DNA from: Alphaproteobacteria bacterium
GTDB taxonomy: Bacteria; Pseudomonadota; Alphaproteobacteria; Caulobacterales; Maricaulaceae
Length of the DNA: 47,517 nt
NCBI GenBank assembly: GCA_016124665.1
Contig: WGNH01000022.1
Location: forward strand, 1 to 47,517
Reading direction: 5' to 3'
This document shows, one piece after another, positions 1-8,127 of this stretch. The translations under genes were made by a program, and so were the position numbers. Under the pieces are notes generated by a model. That model did not search any database. It saw only the letters and a list, made by a program, of their open reading frames with translations, and had not been told where the DNA came from. Within the stretch, counting starts at the first letter, position 1. Each line of letters begins with the position of its first letter.

Positions 1-94
1 AGTGCCGCGCAGCGGCGAGGGGGGCGAAGGGTGCGTGACATCCTGCCCCCTCCGCCTCGCATTCGCTCGGCACCTCCCCCGTAAACGGGGGAGG
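1..94 (-). repeat. Dispersed intergenic hairpin repeat, copy A (cut by window edge)
   Basis: On the minus strand this reads as a 10-bp perfect hairpin (arms CCTCCCCCGT and ACGGGGGAGG, positions 73-94, 2-nt loop), followed by a GGAGGGGGCA-type block and a GCCCCCCTCG block. The same order of blocks, with only a few differences, appears on the plus strand from 21131. No reading frame in it looks like a protein. The element runs off the left edge, so its far end is not seen. Such hairpin repeats are common between genes in Caulobacterales and related orders; whether this one acts in transcription termination or mRNA stability is inference. Confidence 0.75.
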
Positions 95-168
95 ACATCG
101 AGAAGCCAGTTCCCGCACCAGTGCGGCCATGTGATGACGATGAAAATCAGGTTGGAAAAATGACTGAG

Positions 169-183
169 GTCATCCGGGATGAC
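169..183. other. Short inverted repeat just downstream of nadE
   Basis: GTCATC-CGG-GATGAC is a 15-nt inverted repeat lying about 45 nt past the nadE stop codon. Read on the minus strand it is followed after some ten bases by a T-rich stretch (CATTTTTCC), so it could act as a weak terminator for nadE. The stem is only 6 bp and the T-run is not directly adjacent. The rest of positions 95-226 shows no gene I can support. Confidence 0.3.
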
Positions 184-226
184 GGCGCAATATATACGGA
201 AGGCGAGGCGCGCACTGGGTGAGGGG

Positions 227-1873
227 TTATTTCACCGACCGGAATTTGTTGGTGATCGGATAGCGGCGGTCGCGGCCGAAATTCTTGCGTCCGATCTTGG
301 CCCCCGGCGGGGCCTGGCGGCGTTTGTACTCGGCGCGGTAGAGCATGTTTTCGATGCGCGCGATCAGCGCCGGATCATGGCCCTGGGCGGCGATTTCCTT
401 TGGCCCATGCTCGTTCTCGACGAGACCGGTGAGGATTTCATCGAGCACGTCATAATCGGGCAGGCTGTCCTGATCGGTCTGATCGGGTTTGAGTTCGGCC
501 GACGGGGCCTTGGTGATGATGCGTTCCGGGATCACCGTGCCGGCCGGAGCAAGGCCCGGTGAGGCGTTTTGCTGATTGCGCCAGCGGGCGAGCTGATAGA
601 CTTCGGATTTGTAGATGTCTTTCAGCGCGTTATAGCCGCCATTCATGTCGCCATAGAGGGTGGCATAGCCGACGGCCATTTCCGACTTGTTGCCGGTCGA
701 CAAAACCACCGGGCCGAACTTGTTGGACAGGGCCATCAACACGACGCCGCGCATGCGCGACTGGATATTCTCCTCGGTCGTGTCGGGTTTTTGCCCGGCA
801 AAAATATCCGTCAATATGCCGCCCGTGGCCGCAATGGCAGGTTCGACATCAATGATGTCATAGCGCACGCCGAGGGCTTCGGCGCAGGCCTTGGCGTCTT
901 CCAGACTTTCGTCGGAGGTGTATTTCGACGGCATCATCACCGCCCAGACCCGGTCCGGCCCGAGCGCATCGGCGGCTATGGCGGCGGAGATGGCCGAGTC
1001 GATGCCGCCGGACATGCCCAGCACGACACCGGGAAAACCGTTCTTGTTGACATAGTCGGCCAGCGCCAGACAGGCGGCTTTCCAGTCGGCTTCCAGACCG
1101 GTCAGAACTTTTGATTTCTGCCCGCTGGTGCCGGTCCAGACGCCGTCCGCTTTTGTCCAGTCCGAATAAGCCAGGTGTTCGGTAAAGGCGGGCAAGCGCT
1201 GGAATTCCTTGCCGTCCGCATTCCAGGCAAAAGAGGCTCCGTCAAAGACCAGCTCGTCCTGTCCGCCGACCTGGTTGACGAAAACCAGCGGCACGTTGAG
1301 GTCGGCCCACTGCCGGAAGGCCTCGCGGCGTTCGGCCTCGATGGTGCGCCGCCAGGGCGAGCCATTGATGGAGATGAAGACATCCGCGCCCTGTTCTGCC
1401 AGAGCGCGCGGGGCATTTTCCAGCCAGATATCCTCGCAGATCGGAAGGCCCAGATTCATACCGCGCCATTCGACTGGCGCGGGCAGGGGGGCAGGAGCGA
1501 AGACGCGCTTCTCATCAAAGACGGCATAATTGGGAAGGTCGTGCTTGTAACGTGTGGCCTTGATCTCGCCGCCGTCAATCAGCACCACCGCATTGTAGAG
1601 CCTGCCGTCCTCACGCCAGGGCGTGCCGATCAGCGCGGCGATGCCGGGCTCTTTCGCGAAGGCCTGGATGGCCGCATGGCAGGCTTCGACCGCGGCGGGC
1701 TTGAGCACGAGATCCTCGGGCGGATAGCCGAGAATGAAGACCTCGGGAAAGACGATGAGGTCCGCGCCATTGGCGGCAGCTTCGGCGCGTGCCGCCCGCG
1801 CCTTGTCCAGATTGGCAGAAATATCGCCGACCGTCGGGTTCAGCTGGGCGGAGGCTATACGCAGCTTTGTCAT
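227..1873 (-). CDS. nadE: Glutamine-dependent NAD+ synthetase
   Basis: Catalyses the last step of NAD biosynthesis: ATP-dependent amidation of deamido-NAD using ammonia released from glutamine. The 548-residue protein has the two-domain glutamine-using form. The N-terminal nitrilase-type amidase (about 1-250) carries the full triad: Glu44 in FPEVFILGY, Lys110 in RYKHDLPNY and Cys146 in PICEDIW. The C-terminal ATP-pyrophosphatase synthetase domain begins near 265 and has the P-loop SGGIDS at 287-292 and the later STGNKSE motif. ATG start at 1873. It lies 43 nt downstream of the oxidoreductase gene at 1917-2840 on the same strand and may be cotranscribed with it. Identification is firm. Confidence 0.97.
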   Translation of the reverse strand: MTKLRIASAQLNPTVGDISANLDKARAARAEAAANGADLIVFPEVFILGYPPEDLVLKPAAVEACHAAIQAFAKEPGIAALIGTPWREDGRLYNAVVLIDGGEIKATRYKHDLPNYAVFDEKRVFAPAPLPAPVEWRGMNLGLPICEDIWLENAPRALAEQGADVFISINGSPWRRTIEAERREAFRQWADLNVPLVFVNQVGGQDELVFDGASFAWNADGKEFQRLPAFTEHLAYSDWTKADGVWTGTSGQKSKVLTGLEADWKAACLALADYVNKNGFPGVVLGMSGGIDSAISAAIAADALGPDRVWAVMMPSKYTSDESLEDAKACAEALGVRYDIIDVEPAIAATGGILTDIFAGQKPDTTEENIQSRMRGVVLMALSNKFGPVVLSTGNKSEMAVGYATLYGDMNGGYNALKDIYKSEVYQLARWRNQQNASPGLAPAGTVIPERIITKAPSAELKPDQTDQDSLPDYDVLDEILTGLVENEHGPKEIAAQGHDPALIARIENMLYRAEYKRRQAPPGAKIGRKNFGRDRRYPITNKFRSVK

Positions 1874-1916
1874 GGGCGCGATCTAGACCCGGTGCGCCGG
1901 GCATTCAAGCGCGAAG

Positions 1917-2840
1917 TCAGAGTGCGGCAGCCCGGTCAATGTCGCGTGCGACCGCGAGGGCGGCCAGACCGGCTTCTGCGGGCACAGCCACCGGTGTGCC
2001 ATCCAGCACCGACTCGATGAAGGCGTTGACGTTGGCGCCAAGGGAATCCTTTGCCTTCGGGTCTTCCGCAAAGTCGGCGTTCAGATCAAAACCGGTCTCG
2101 TTGATGAAGGTCTTGGCGACAAAGTCGACTTCCAGGAATCCGCCCGCATAGTCGATGCGCATGACCCGGTCGAGCGCCTCGGCGGCCCGGCTGGATTCCA
2201 GCATGGCTTCGAAGCCGTCCTCGAAGACCATGCGGGCTTCAGCGGCATCGGGCAGGTCCGTGAATATTTTCCGGGCGCTCGCTTCAAGGCGGGCGAGCGG
2301 TGCCCGCGCCAGCGCCATGACCAGATCAAGATCATGGATCATCAGATCGACCGTGACCGAGACATCCAGATTGCGGGCCGAACGCAGGCCCATGCGGCGT
2401 GCGGAAATGCGGCGCGGGGCTTCGTCAATGTCGAACACGCCCATGGCGTTGAACACAAAGCGCTCCTGGTGGCCGACCTGAAGGACGAGATTGCGCTCGC
2501 CGGCGATGGCGATGAGTTCTTTCCCGCGCACCGCAGTATCCGCCAGCGGCTTTTCGGCGAGCACGTGTTTGCCCGCCTGCAGGGCAGCCTTTACGCCAGT
2601 GTAATGATGCACGGCCGGGCTGGCGACGGTGACAGCGTCACAATCGGAGATCAGGGCTTCAAGGTCGGTATAGGCGCGGATGTCCAGCTGTGCGGCCAGC
2701 GCCTCGGCGCGGCCTGCATCAGTGTCATAGACGCCCGCCAGGTGGACGCGGTCCGACGCGGCATATTTGCGCGCATGGTGTCCGCCGAAAACGCCAGCGC
2801 CGATGACGCCCGCCTTCATCTGGGTATCGTGAATTCTCAT
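1917..2840 (-). CDS. Gfo/Idh/MocA-family NAD(P)-dependent oxidoreductase, possibly UDP-GlcNAc 3-dehydrogenase-like
   Basis: The N-terminal Rossmann fold has the dinucleotide motif GVIGAGVFGGHH (about 11-22) and the family's catalytic-lysine motif AEKPLAD, followed by GHQERF and MIHDLDLVMAL. The C-terminal part (FTDLPDAAEARMVFEDG and EVDF) resembles the GnnA-like branch found beside lipid A genes, which oxidises C3 of UDP-N-acetylglucosamine on the way to 2,3-diaminoglucose lipid A. That substrate is an inference: no lpx or aminotransferase gene adjoins it here. ATG at 2840 is used, but the Met at codon 8 (2819), directly before the Rossmann strand, is an equally good start. It is first in a likely pair with nadE and divergent from the gene at 2985. 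Confidence 0.82.
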   Translation of the reverse strand: MRIHDTQMKAGVIGAGVFGGHHARKYAASDRVHLAGVYDTDAGRAEALAAQLDIRAYTDLEALISDCDAVTVASPAVHHYTGVKAALQAGKHVLAEKPLADTAVRGKELIAIAGERNLVLQVGHQERFVFNAMGVFDIDEAPRRISARRMGLRSARNLDVSVTVDLMIHDLDLVMALARAPLARLEASARKIFTDLPDAAEARMVFEDGFEAMLESSRAAEALDRVMRIDYAGGFLEVDFVAKTFINETGFDLNADFAEDPKAKDSLGANVNAFIESVLDGTPVAVPAEAGLAALAVARDIDRAAAL

Positions 2841-2984
2841 GTGCGCTGACTAGCAGGCAAGTCCTTACCGGCAAGGAAATGCCGCAGTGGCGGGCTTCAC
2901 CAATTGTTGCCGGATTTTTCCGCTGCAGCCCTCTTGTGGGAATCGGTATGCGGGATAGGTTGCAATACTGGAGGGACGGACCGG

Positions 2985-3821
2985 ATGACCGATCCGAATG
3001 AGGAGCAGGACGCGCGCCCGTCGCGGGCCGATGTCGATGATGTGGCAGATGCCGCCATCGGCGTGGATACGCGCATTTTCCGGACAATCCGGGATACATT
3101 CCTCTACACGCCTCGCGTCGTTGAAGCGGCCTATGCGGGAGACCGCGAAAAATATGTGCCCATCATCCGGCTGTTTCTGGTGCTTTTCGGACTGCAATTT
3201 GCGGTCATTGCTTTCTTCGGCATTCCGGCCGGGTTCAGTCTTGATGCCCTCGCCAGCAATGGCGAAGATGCAGCTATGGCTATAAATGCCTGGCTGGCGG
3301 AGTCGGGACACTCCTACGAGGCGGTCAATACATCCCTGCAGAATGCTGCCGGACTGACCACGACATTACTGGTCTTTCTGTCGTCCTTGCCCTTCGTTCT
3401 GCTGCTCAAGGCCTACCGGCCCAGCCGCAGCTTTTTCGGTCATGTGCTGGCCTATCTCGCGCCTGTAAATGCATCATTCCTGGCGCTGTTCCTGTTGATG
3501 GCCATAGTGGCGCTGATCGGTCTCCTGCCGGGCATTGGCGAGGAAACGGAGATTGCGCTCTACGTCTGGTCTTTTGCGGGATCCATGATCTGGTATTTCG
3601 TTTCCGCGGCGTGGGTGCTGGCGCGGTTCTACGGACGCAGCGCGCTGGCGGTCACCCTGCAGGTGACCGGGCTGGTCTTCATGGTCATTCCCATGTTTAT
3701 CATCATGATGATCGGCCAGTACGGAATTGCCGAAATCGTGCTGCAGAATACATACGACATGTCGGTCATAGATCTGTTCCGGATCAGTGCCGAAAACGCC
3801 ATAGAGAGTGAGAGTCCATGA
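2985..3821 (+). CDS. Polytopic membrane protein, DUF3667-like (paralogue of 4807-5553)
   Basis: 278 residues. A charged N-terminus of about 45 residues is followed by the segment RTIRDTFLYTPRVVEAAY and a YVPIIRLFL motif, then about five hydrophobic helices. This layout resembles DUF3667-type membrane proteins, whose function is unknown to me. The ATG at 2985 is chosen because a strong GGAGGG lies about 9 nt upstream; an upstream in-frame ATG at 2904 has none and would add a non-membrane extension. The stop overlaps the next start by 4 nt (ATGA), so coupling to the oxidoreductase gene is likely. It shares the motif order arginine-rich segment, YxPxIRLF and several helices with the protein two genes downstream. 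Confidence 0.75.
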   Translation: MTDPNEEQDARPSRADVDDVADAAIGVDTRIFRTIRDTFLYTPRVVEAAYAGDREKYVPIIRLFLVLFGLQFAVIAFFGIPAGFSLDALASNGEDAAMAINAWLAESGHSYEAVNTSLQNAAGLTTTLLVFLSSLPFVLLLKAYRPSRSFFGHVLAYLAPVNASFLALFLLMAIVALIGLLPGIGEETEIALYVWSFAGSMIWYFVSAAWVLARFYGRSALAVTLQVTGLVFMVIPMFIIMMIGQYGIAEIVLQNTYDMSVIDLFRISAENAIESESP

Positions 3822-4810
3822 AATCGCGTGAAATCCACCTGACCGCCTATCCCAAGACCGAGCCAACCGCCGATCATTTCAAAGTGGTCGAGACCGACAC
3901 CGGCGCTCCCGGTGAGGGACAGGTGCTGGTGGCCAATCGTTTCCTGTCTGTTGACCCATATATGCGCGGGCGAATGAGCGGTGTGCGCACCTATGTCGAT
4001 CCGTTCGCTCTGGACGCGGTCATGGATGGCGGCGCGGTCGGACAGGTGGTGGAAAGTCACAATCCGGACTTCAAGGAAGGCGACTGGGTCAATTCGATGC
4101 ATGGCTGGCGCGAGGCCTATGTCTCCGACGGCAAGGGGCTGAACAAGCTTGATACCACGCATATTGCGCCCGAAGATTATCTGGGCATTGCCGGTCTGAC
4201 CGGCATGACCGCCTATGCCGGGCTGAAGCGCATGATCGATCTGCAAGAGGGCGAGAGCATCTGGGTTTCTGCCGGGGCGGGTGCGGTCGGTTCCGCCGCG
4301 ATCCAGTTTTCAAAAGCCATGGGGGCGAAAGTCGTGGCCACGGCGGGCGGTCAGGACAAGGCCGACTACTGTCTCTCCATCGGGGCCGATGCGGCGGTGG
4401 ATTACAAGGCGGCCGACCGCCTGGACAAGGCCGTGCTCGAGGCGATGGGCGGCGGCGTGAATGCCTATTTCGAGAATGTCGGCGGCACACACTGGACGGC
4501 GGCGCTGGAAGTCTTGAAGCCCAAAGGCCGGATTGCCGCCTGCGGCATGATCCAGCGCTATAATGATCCGGGCGCGAAAATCACCGACAACCTCACCTAT
4601 ATCGTCGGCAAGTCATTGCGGATACAGGGCTTCATCGTCTCGGACCATTTCGATCTGCTGCCCGCCTTTATCGGCGATCTCGGCAAGTGGATGGCCGAAG
4701 GCAAGGTGAAGCCGCGCAACACTATCGTTGAAGGCATCGAGAACATGCCCCAAGCCTTCATGGGGCTGTTCTCCGGGGCCAATACCGGAAAGATGCTGGT
4801 GAAGGTGTGA
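3818..4810 (+). CDS. NADP-dependent medium-chain oxidoreductase (CurA / leukotriene B4 dehydrogenase type)
   Basis: 330 residues, zinc-independent medium-chain dehydrogenase/reductase; these enzymes reduce the C=C bond of alpha,beta-unsaturated ketones and aldehydes with NADPH. Family hallmarks are visible: SVDPYMRGRM near 44-53, the nucleotide-binding AGAGAVGSAAIQ starting near 152, ENVGG, and the C-terminal AFMGLFSGANTGKMLVKV. There are no structural-zinc cysteines, as usual for this branch. It overlaps both neighbours by 4 nt (ATGA upstream, GTGA downstream), forming one tight operon with two related membrane proteins. The physiological substrate cannot be told from sequence. Confidence 0.93.
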   Translation: MKSREIHLTAYPKTEPTADHFKVVETDTGAPGEGQVLVANRFLSVDPYMRGRMSGVRTYVDPFALDAVMDGGAVGQVVESHNPDFKEGDWVNSMHGWREAYVSDGKGLNKLDTTHIAPEDYLGIAGLTGMTAYAGLKRMIDLQEGESIWVSAGAGAVGSAAIQFSKAMGAKVVATAGGQDKADYCLSIGADAAVDYKAADRLDKAVLEAMGGGVNAYFENVGGTHWTAALEVLKPKGRIAACGMIQRYNDPGAKITDNLTYIVGKSLRIQGFIVSDHFDLLPAFIGDLGKWMAEGKVKPRNTIVEGIENMPQAFMGLFSGANTGKMLVKV

Positions 4811-5553
4811 GCCAGGAGCCGGATGATACACGGCGTTCAGCCAAGCGCGCGGAAGTCGACAATACGCTGGAGGATGCGTTCGGCGTCAATTTCCGGGCGC
4901 TGAGGACCTTGAAGGACATCGTCATCCGGCCAAATGTGGTTTTTGCGTCTTACGCGGCCAATGACAGGGTGACCTACACGCCGGCCATCCGGTTGTTCGT
5001 CGGTTTGATCGCGGTGCAGGTATTTGTCTCGTTTTTGTGGGGCGGCTATGCCGGCCTTCTGATCAGTCAGTGGGAGGCTCAGCCGGGCGTAATTCCGCAA
5101 ATGGAAGGATTGTTTCGCGCGCCGATTTCCGAGATTGCGGAGCATTACGGCAATGCCGCGACCTTCCTGCACGCCATTCTCGTCGGGAGCTTCACGGCTT
5201 TGTCGGCTTTTCTGGTCGGTGCTTTCAACAAGTCACTCGGATGGGTGGCACGGTTGAATATCACATTCGCGATATTGACTGGCGGAACCGTGGTCGGCCT
5301 GCTCGGACTCATCCTGGCCGCCGGGTCCGGGCTGATGGTTGTGGTCGGCTGGATGCCGTTCGTCATTTTTATATCGTACTGGATATTTTTTGTCCGGGGT
5401 GCGCGAGGTGTGCTGACGACCACAATGACAGGAACGCTGGTCAAGGGTGGGCTCTTTGCCGCCGTGACCATGATCTATGTGTTTCTGGGCGGAATCTTCA
5501 TGGCGCTTATCGCGATGACCTACGCTTATTTCAGGATCAATGGTGGCGGTTAG
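4807..5553 (+). CDS. Polytopic membrane protein, DUF3667-like (paralogue of 2985-3821)
   Basis: 248 residues with a GTG start overlapping the previous stop by 4 nt. After about 40 polar residues come RALRTLKDIVIRPNVVFASYA and YTPAIRLFVGL, matching in order and spacing the equivalent segments of the protein at 2985-3821, then about five hydrophobic helices. The pair looks like an old duplication now separated by the oxidoreductase gene. Function unknown. Its 3' end overlaps the convergent small gene at 5537-5740 by 17 nt. Confidence 0.75.
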   Translation: MSQEPDDTRRSAKRAEVDNTLEDAFGVNFRALRTLKDIVIRPNVVFASYAANDRVTYTPAIRLFVGLIAVQVFVSFLWGGYAGLLISQWEAQPGVIPQMEGLFRAPISEIAEHYGNAATFLHAILVGSFTALSAFLVGAFNKSLGWVARLNITFAILTGGTVVGLLGLILAAGSGLMVVVGWMPFVIFISYWIFFVRGARGVLTTTMTGTLVKGGLFAAVTMIYVFLGGIFMALIAMTYAYFRINGGG

Positions 5554-5740
5554 CCCGCCGCGCCACGACACCCAGCACGTAACCTCCGGCGATGGCCCCG
5601 GCGAGTTCCGGCCAGGGGCCATCGAGGCCAAGGGCTTTCAGCAAGGCGAATCCGGCGATGGCGGCGAGAATCGGCGCGGGAATCAGCCGAATCATCTGCA
5701 TCGCACGGGCGGGATCGAAGTGTGGGTCATTGCGGTTCAT
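5537..5740 (-). CDS. Small glycine/alanine-rich membrane protein
   Basis: 67 residues: a short charged N-terminus, a hydrophobic helix (PILAAIAGFALLKALG), then GPWPELAGAIAGGYVLGVVARR, a second probable helix with a positively charged end. It looks like a genuine two-helix membrane peptide, but I do not recognise a family. ATG at 5740; no clear Shine-Dalgarno sequence is visible upstream, which lowers confidence. It converges on and overlaps the 3' end of the gene at 4807-5553 by 17 nt. Confidence 0.5.
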   Translation of the reverse strand: MNRNDPHFDPARAMQMIRLIPAPILAAIAGFALLKALGLDGPWPELAGAIAGGYVLGVVARRANRHH

Positions 5741-5944
5741 AATGATTTGTTAACCGCAAAAGCCGTGCCGGACTGCAAAAAACCGTGAAAAAGCGCCGGA
5801 ATCCCTTGCTGCAACAGCGAAATCCAGAGGTTTGGCCTTGCTTTATGGTCCGCCTGCGTCCTCAATTGGGCCGTCAACAGTTCTGTTGCGCCCTGCAGGC
5901 ATTCGCCGAAGGGCACTAATTCAACACTCTGGGGGAGACCCAAA
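5741..5944 (+). promoter_or_regulatory. Upstream region of the HU gene with a short dyad
   Basis: This 204-nt gap must contain the HU promoter. I see no convincing -35/-10 pair. It holds a 14-nt dyad CAACAG-TT-CTGTTG at 5875-5888, about 57 nt before the start codon, which could be an operator or a small leader hairpin. The ribosome-binding site GGGGGAGA (5931-5938) lies just before the gene. Confidence 0.3.
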
Positions 5945-6211
5945 ATGAATAAATCAGATCTCGCCAAGGCCGTCGCTGACTCTACCGGCATGTCCAAGGC
6001 ACAAGCCGGTGAAGCCGTCGACGCCACGATCGAAGCCATCGTTGGCGCCGTCAAAGGCAAGGACAATGTCCAGCTCGCCGGTTTCGGCACCTTCTATGCC
6101 AAGCATCGTGAAGCCCGCCAGGTTCGCAATCCGCGCACCGGCGAGACCATGATGTCCAAAGCCAAGACGTCGGCGGCTTTCCGCCCGGCAGCTGGCCTGA
6201 AAGATATCTAG
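5945..6211 (+). CDS. hup: HU-type histone-like DNA-binding protein
   Basis: 88 residues, normal HU length. Begins MNKSDLAKAVADSTGMSKAQA and has the DNA-arm signature GFGTFYAKHREARQVRNPRTGE (about 47-68) with the conserved arginines and the proline at the arm tip. HU bends and compacts DNA without strict sequence preference and supports replication, recombination and transcription. A strong ribosome-binding site (GGGGGAGA) precedes the ATG, and a strong hairpin terminator follows, so the gene is probably a monocistronic, highly expressed unit. Confidence 0.96.
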   Translation: MNKSDLAKAVADSTGMSKAQAGEAVDATIEAIVGAVKGKDNVQLAGFGTFYAKHREARQVRNPRTGETMMSKAKTSAAFRPAAGLKDI

Positions 6212-6237
6212 GCCGGTTTCCAACTCCGGTTGAAGAA

Positions 6238-6272
6238 ACGCCGTCCGGACATCTCCGGGCGGCGTTTTCTTT
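6238..6272 (+). terminator. Rho-independent terminator of the HU gene
   Basis: Stem ACGCCGTCCGG (6238-6248) pairs with CCGGGCGGCGT (6255-6265) over 11 bp with one G-U pair, around a 6-nt loop, followed at once by TTTCTTTT. It lies 26 nt past the hup stop codon. Confidence 0.9.
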
Positions 6273-6315
6273 TGGCACTCTGGCTATTGGCCGGTTTTCA
6301 CCCTATCTGACGCAA

Positions 6316-8127
6316 ATGGCCGACACTGACACACCGCCTCCGCAGGGTGATTTTGGCAAAGCGCTGGGGCGGCTCTTCCATCTCCTTCTGTCTGATGACA
6401 TGCGCCGGTGGCGGCCACGCATGGCATTGGCGCTGGGTCTGACGCTGATCGCCAAGATATTCGCGGTGATGGCCCCTGTTGCCTTTGGCGAGGGCGTAAA
6501 TGCGATCACGGAGCGGACGGCCGATACAGCGATCCAGGGCTTTATCTTCGCCTTCACTCTCTATGCCGGTGCCCGTTTCCTGAGCGTGGGTGCGCCGCAA
6601 TTGCGCGATGCTTTCTTTGCGCAGGTCAGCCAGGATGCCCAACGCCTGACCGCCGTGCGCGCTTTTGGGCATGTGCAGCGGCTGTCGATCGGCTACCATC
6701 AGACCAAGCGCACCGGGGCGCTCAGCCGGATCATTGACCGCGGTGCCCGGGCGATTGATTTCTTCCTGCGCTTCTTTGTCTTCAATATCGGGCCGACCGT
6801 GGTGGAATTGCTGCTGGCGGCGTCGGTCATGGGCATTGCCTATGGCTGGGAGTTTCCCGTCATCGCAATTGTCACCGTGGCCGCCTATGCGCTGTCGACC
6901 CTGGCAGTGACGGAGTGGCGGGTGAAGCTGCGCCGGGACATGAACGAGGCCGACAATGAGGCCAGCGCGCGGGCCGTCGATGCGCTGATGAATTTCGAGA
7001 CGGTCAAGTCCTTTGCCGCCGAGCGCCGCGAAACGGACCGCTATGATGCGGCGTTGACGCGCTATGCCCATGCCGCGTCGCGGTCGATGAGTTCGCTTGC
7101 CTTCCTCAACGGCCTGCAGGCGCTGGTCATGAATCTCGGCCTGCTGGCGATGGCGGTCACCGCCGGCTGGAAAGCCTGGAATGGCGTGCTGCAAGCCGGG
7201 GATATTGCCGCCGTGACACTGATCCTGATGAATATCTATCAGCCGCTGAATATTCTCGGCTGGGCGTATCGTGAAATCCGCCAGGCCGCCGTCGATATGG
7301 AGCGGTTGTTCGAAACCCTTGCCATCCAGCCCGATGTCGCGGATGCACCGGGGGCGATCGCGCTGGAAGACCGGGGCGGGGCGGTTGAATTCCGCGATGT
7401 CAGTTTTGCCCATGATGGCCGCGACCGGTCGATTGAAGGGCTCAGCTTTGTGCTGGCGCCCGGCAGTTTCACGGGTGTTTGCGGGCCGTCCGGTGCCGGA
7501 AAATCCACACTGCTGAAGCTTCTGTTCCGCTTCTATGATCCGGCGTCAGGTCAGATCCTGATCGATGGCCAGGATATCAGAACGGTGACCCAGGACTCGC
7601 TGCGCGCGCGGCTGGGACTGGTGCCGCAGGATGTGGTCCTGTTCAATGATACGCTGCGCGCGAATATCCAGTATGGCGATCCCGCGGCCGATGACGCCGC
7701 GCTGACGGAAGCGGCGGAACGGGCGCGCCTGGGCGAGTTCATCCGGGCCCTGCCTGACGGTCTGGAGACACGGGTGGGCGAGCGCGGCCTGAAACTCTCT
7801 GGCGGTGAAAAGCAGCGCGTCGGCGTGGCGCGGGCGATCCTTAAAAATCCGCGTCTGCTCATCCTGGATGAAGCCACCTCCGCGCTCGATTCCGAAACCG
7901 AGCGGGAGGTGCAGGTGGCGCTGGCCGAAGCGGCGCGGGGGCGCACCACGCTGGCGGTGGCGCACCGCCTGTCGACGATTGCCGGGGCCGACCAGATTCT
8001 GGTGCTGGACGCCGGCCGGATTGCCGAGCGCGGCACACATGCGGAGCTGCTCGCCCGCGATGGCCTCTACGCGCAGATGTGGCGGCGTCAGGCCGAGACG
8101 GCATCGGAATCGGCTCCGCCCGGCTAG
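6316..8127 (+). CDS. Atm1/heavy-metal-type ABC exporter (fused membrane and ATPase domains)
   Basis: 603-residue half-transporter. About 1-330 form the six-helix exporter membrane domain. The ATPase domain carries Walker A GPSGAGKST (390-398), signature LSGGEKQR (from 494), Walker B LLILDEATSALD (from 514) and switch His550 in VAHRLST. Domain order and the FETVKSFAAE segment fit the Atm1/HMT1 branch; the best-studied alphaproteobacterial member exports glutathione-linked metal or sulfur species, and the substrate here is inferred only by class. ATG at 6316, with weak ribosome-binding potential. Its stop shares the tetranucleotide CTAG with the stop of the convergent VWA gene. Confidence 0.92.
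   Translation: MADTDTPPPQGDFGKALGRLFHLLLSDDMRRWRPRMALALGLTLIAKIFAVMAPVAFGEGVNAITERTADTAIQGFIFAFTLYAGARFLSVGAPQLRDAFFAQVSQDAQRLTAVRAFGHVQRLSIGYHQTKRTGALSRIIDRGARAIDFFLRFFVFNIGPTVVELLLAASVMGIAYGWEFPVIAIVTVAAYALSTLAVTEWRVKLRRDMNEADNEASARAVDALMNFETVKSFAAERRETDRYDAALTRYAHAASRSMSSLAFLNGLQALVMNLGLLAMAVTAGWKAWNGVLQAGDIAAVTLILMNIYQPLNILGWAYREIRQAAVDMERLFETLAIQPDVADAPGAIALEDRGGAVEFRDVSFAHDGRDRSIEGLSFVLAPGSFTGVCGPSGAGKSTLLKLLFRFYDPASGQILIDGQDIRTVTQDSLRARLGLVPQDVVLFNDTLRANIQYGDPAADDAALTEAAERARLGEFIRALPDGLETRVGERGLKLSGGEKQRVGVARAILKNPRLLILDEATSALDSETEREVQVALAEAARGRTTLAVAHRLSTIAGADQILVLDAGRIAERGTHAELLARDGLYAQMWRRQAETASESAPPG

Noticed and set aside
6298-7413. 371-codon minus-strand frame opposite the ABC exporter
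   Set aside because: Rich in His, Arg and Gln with no motifs, as expected for the antisense frame of a GC-rich gene whose exporter motifs are intact.
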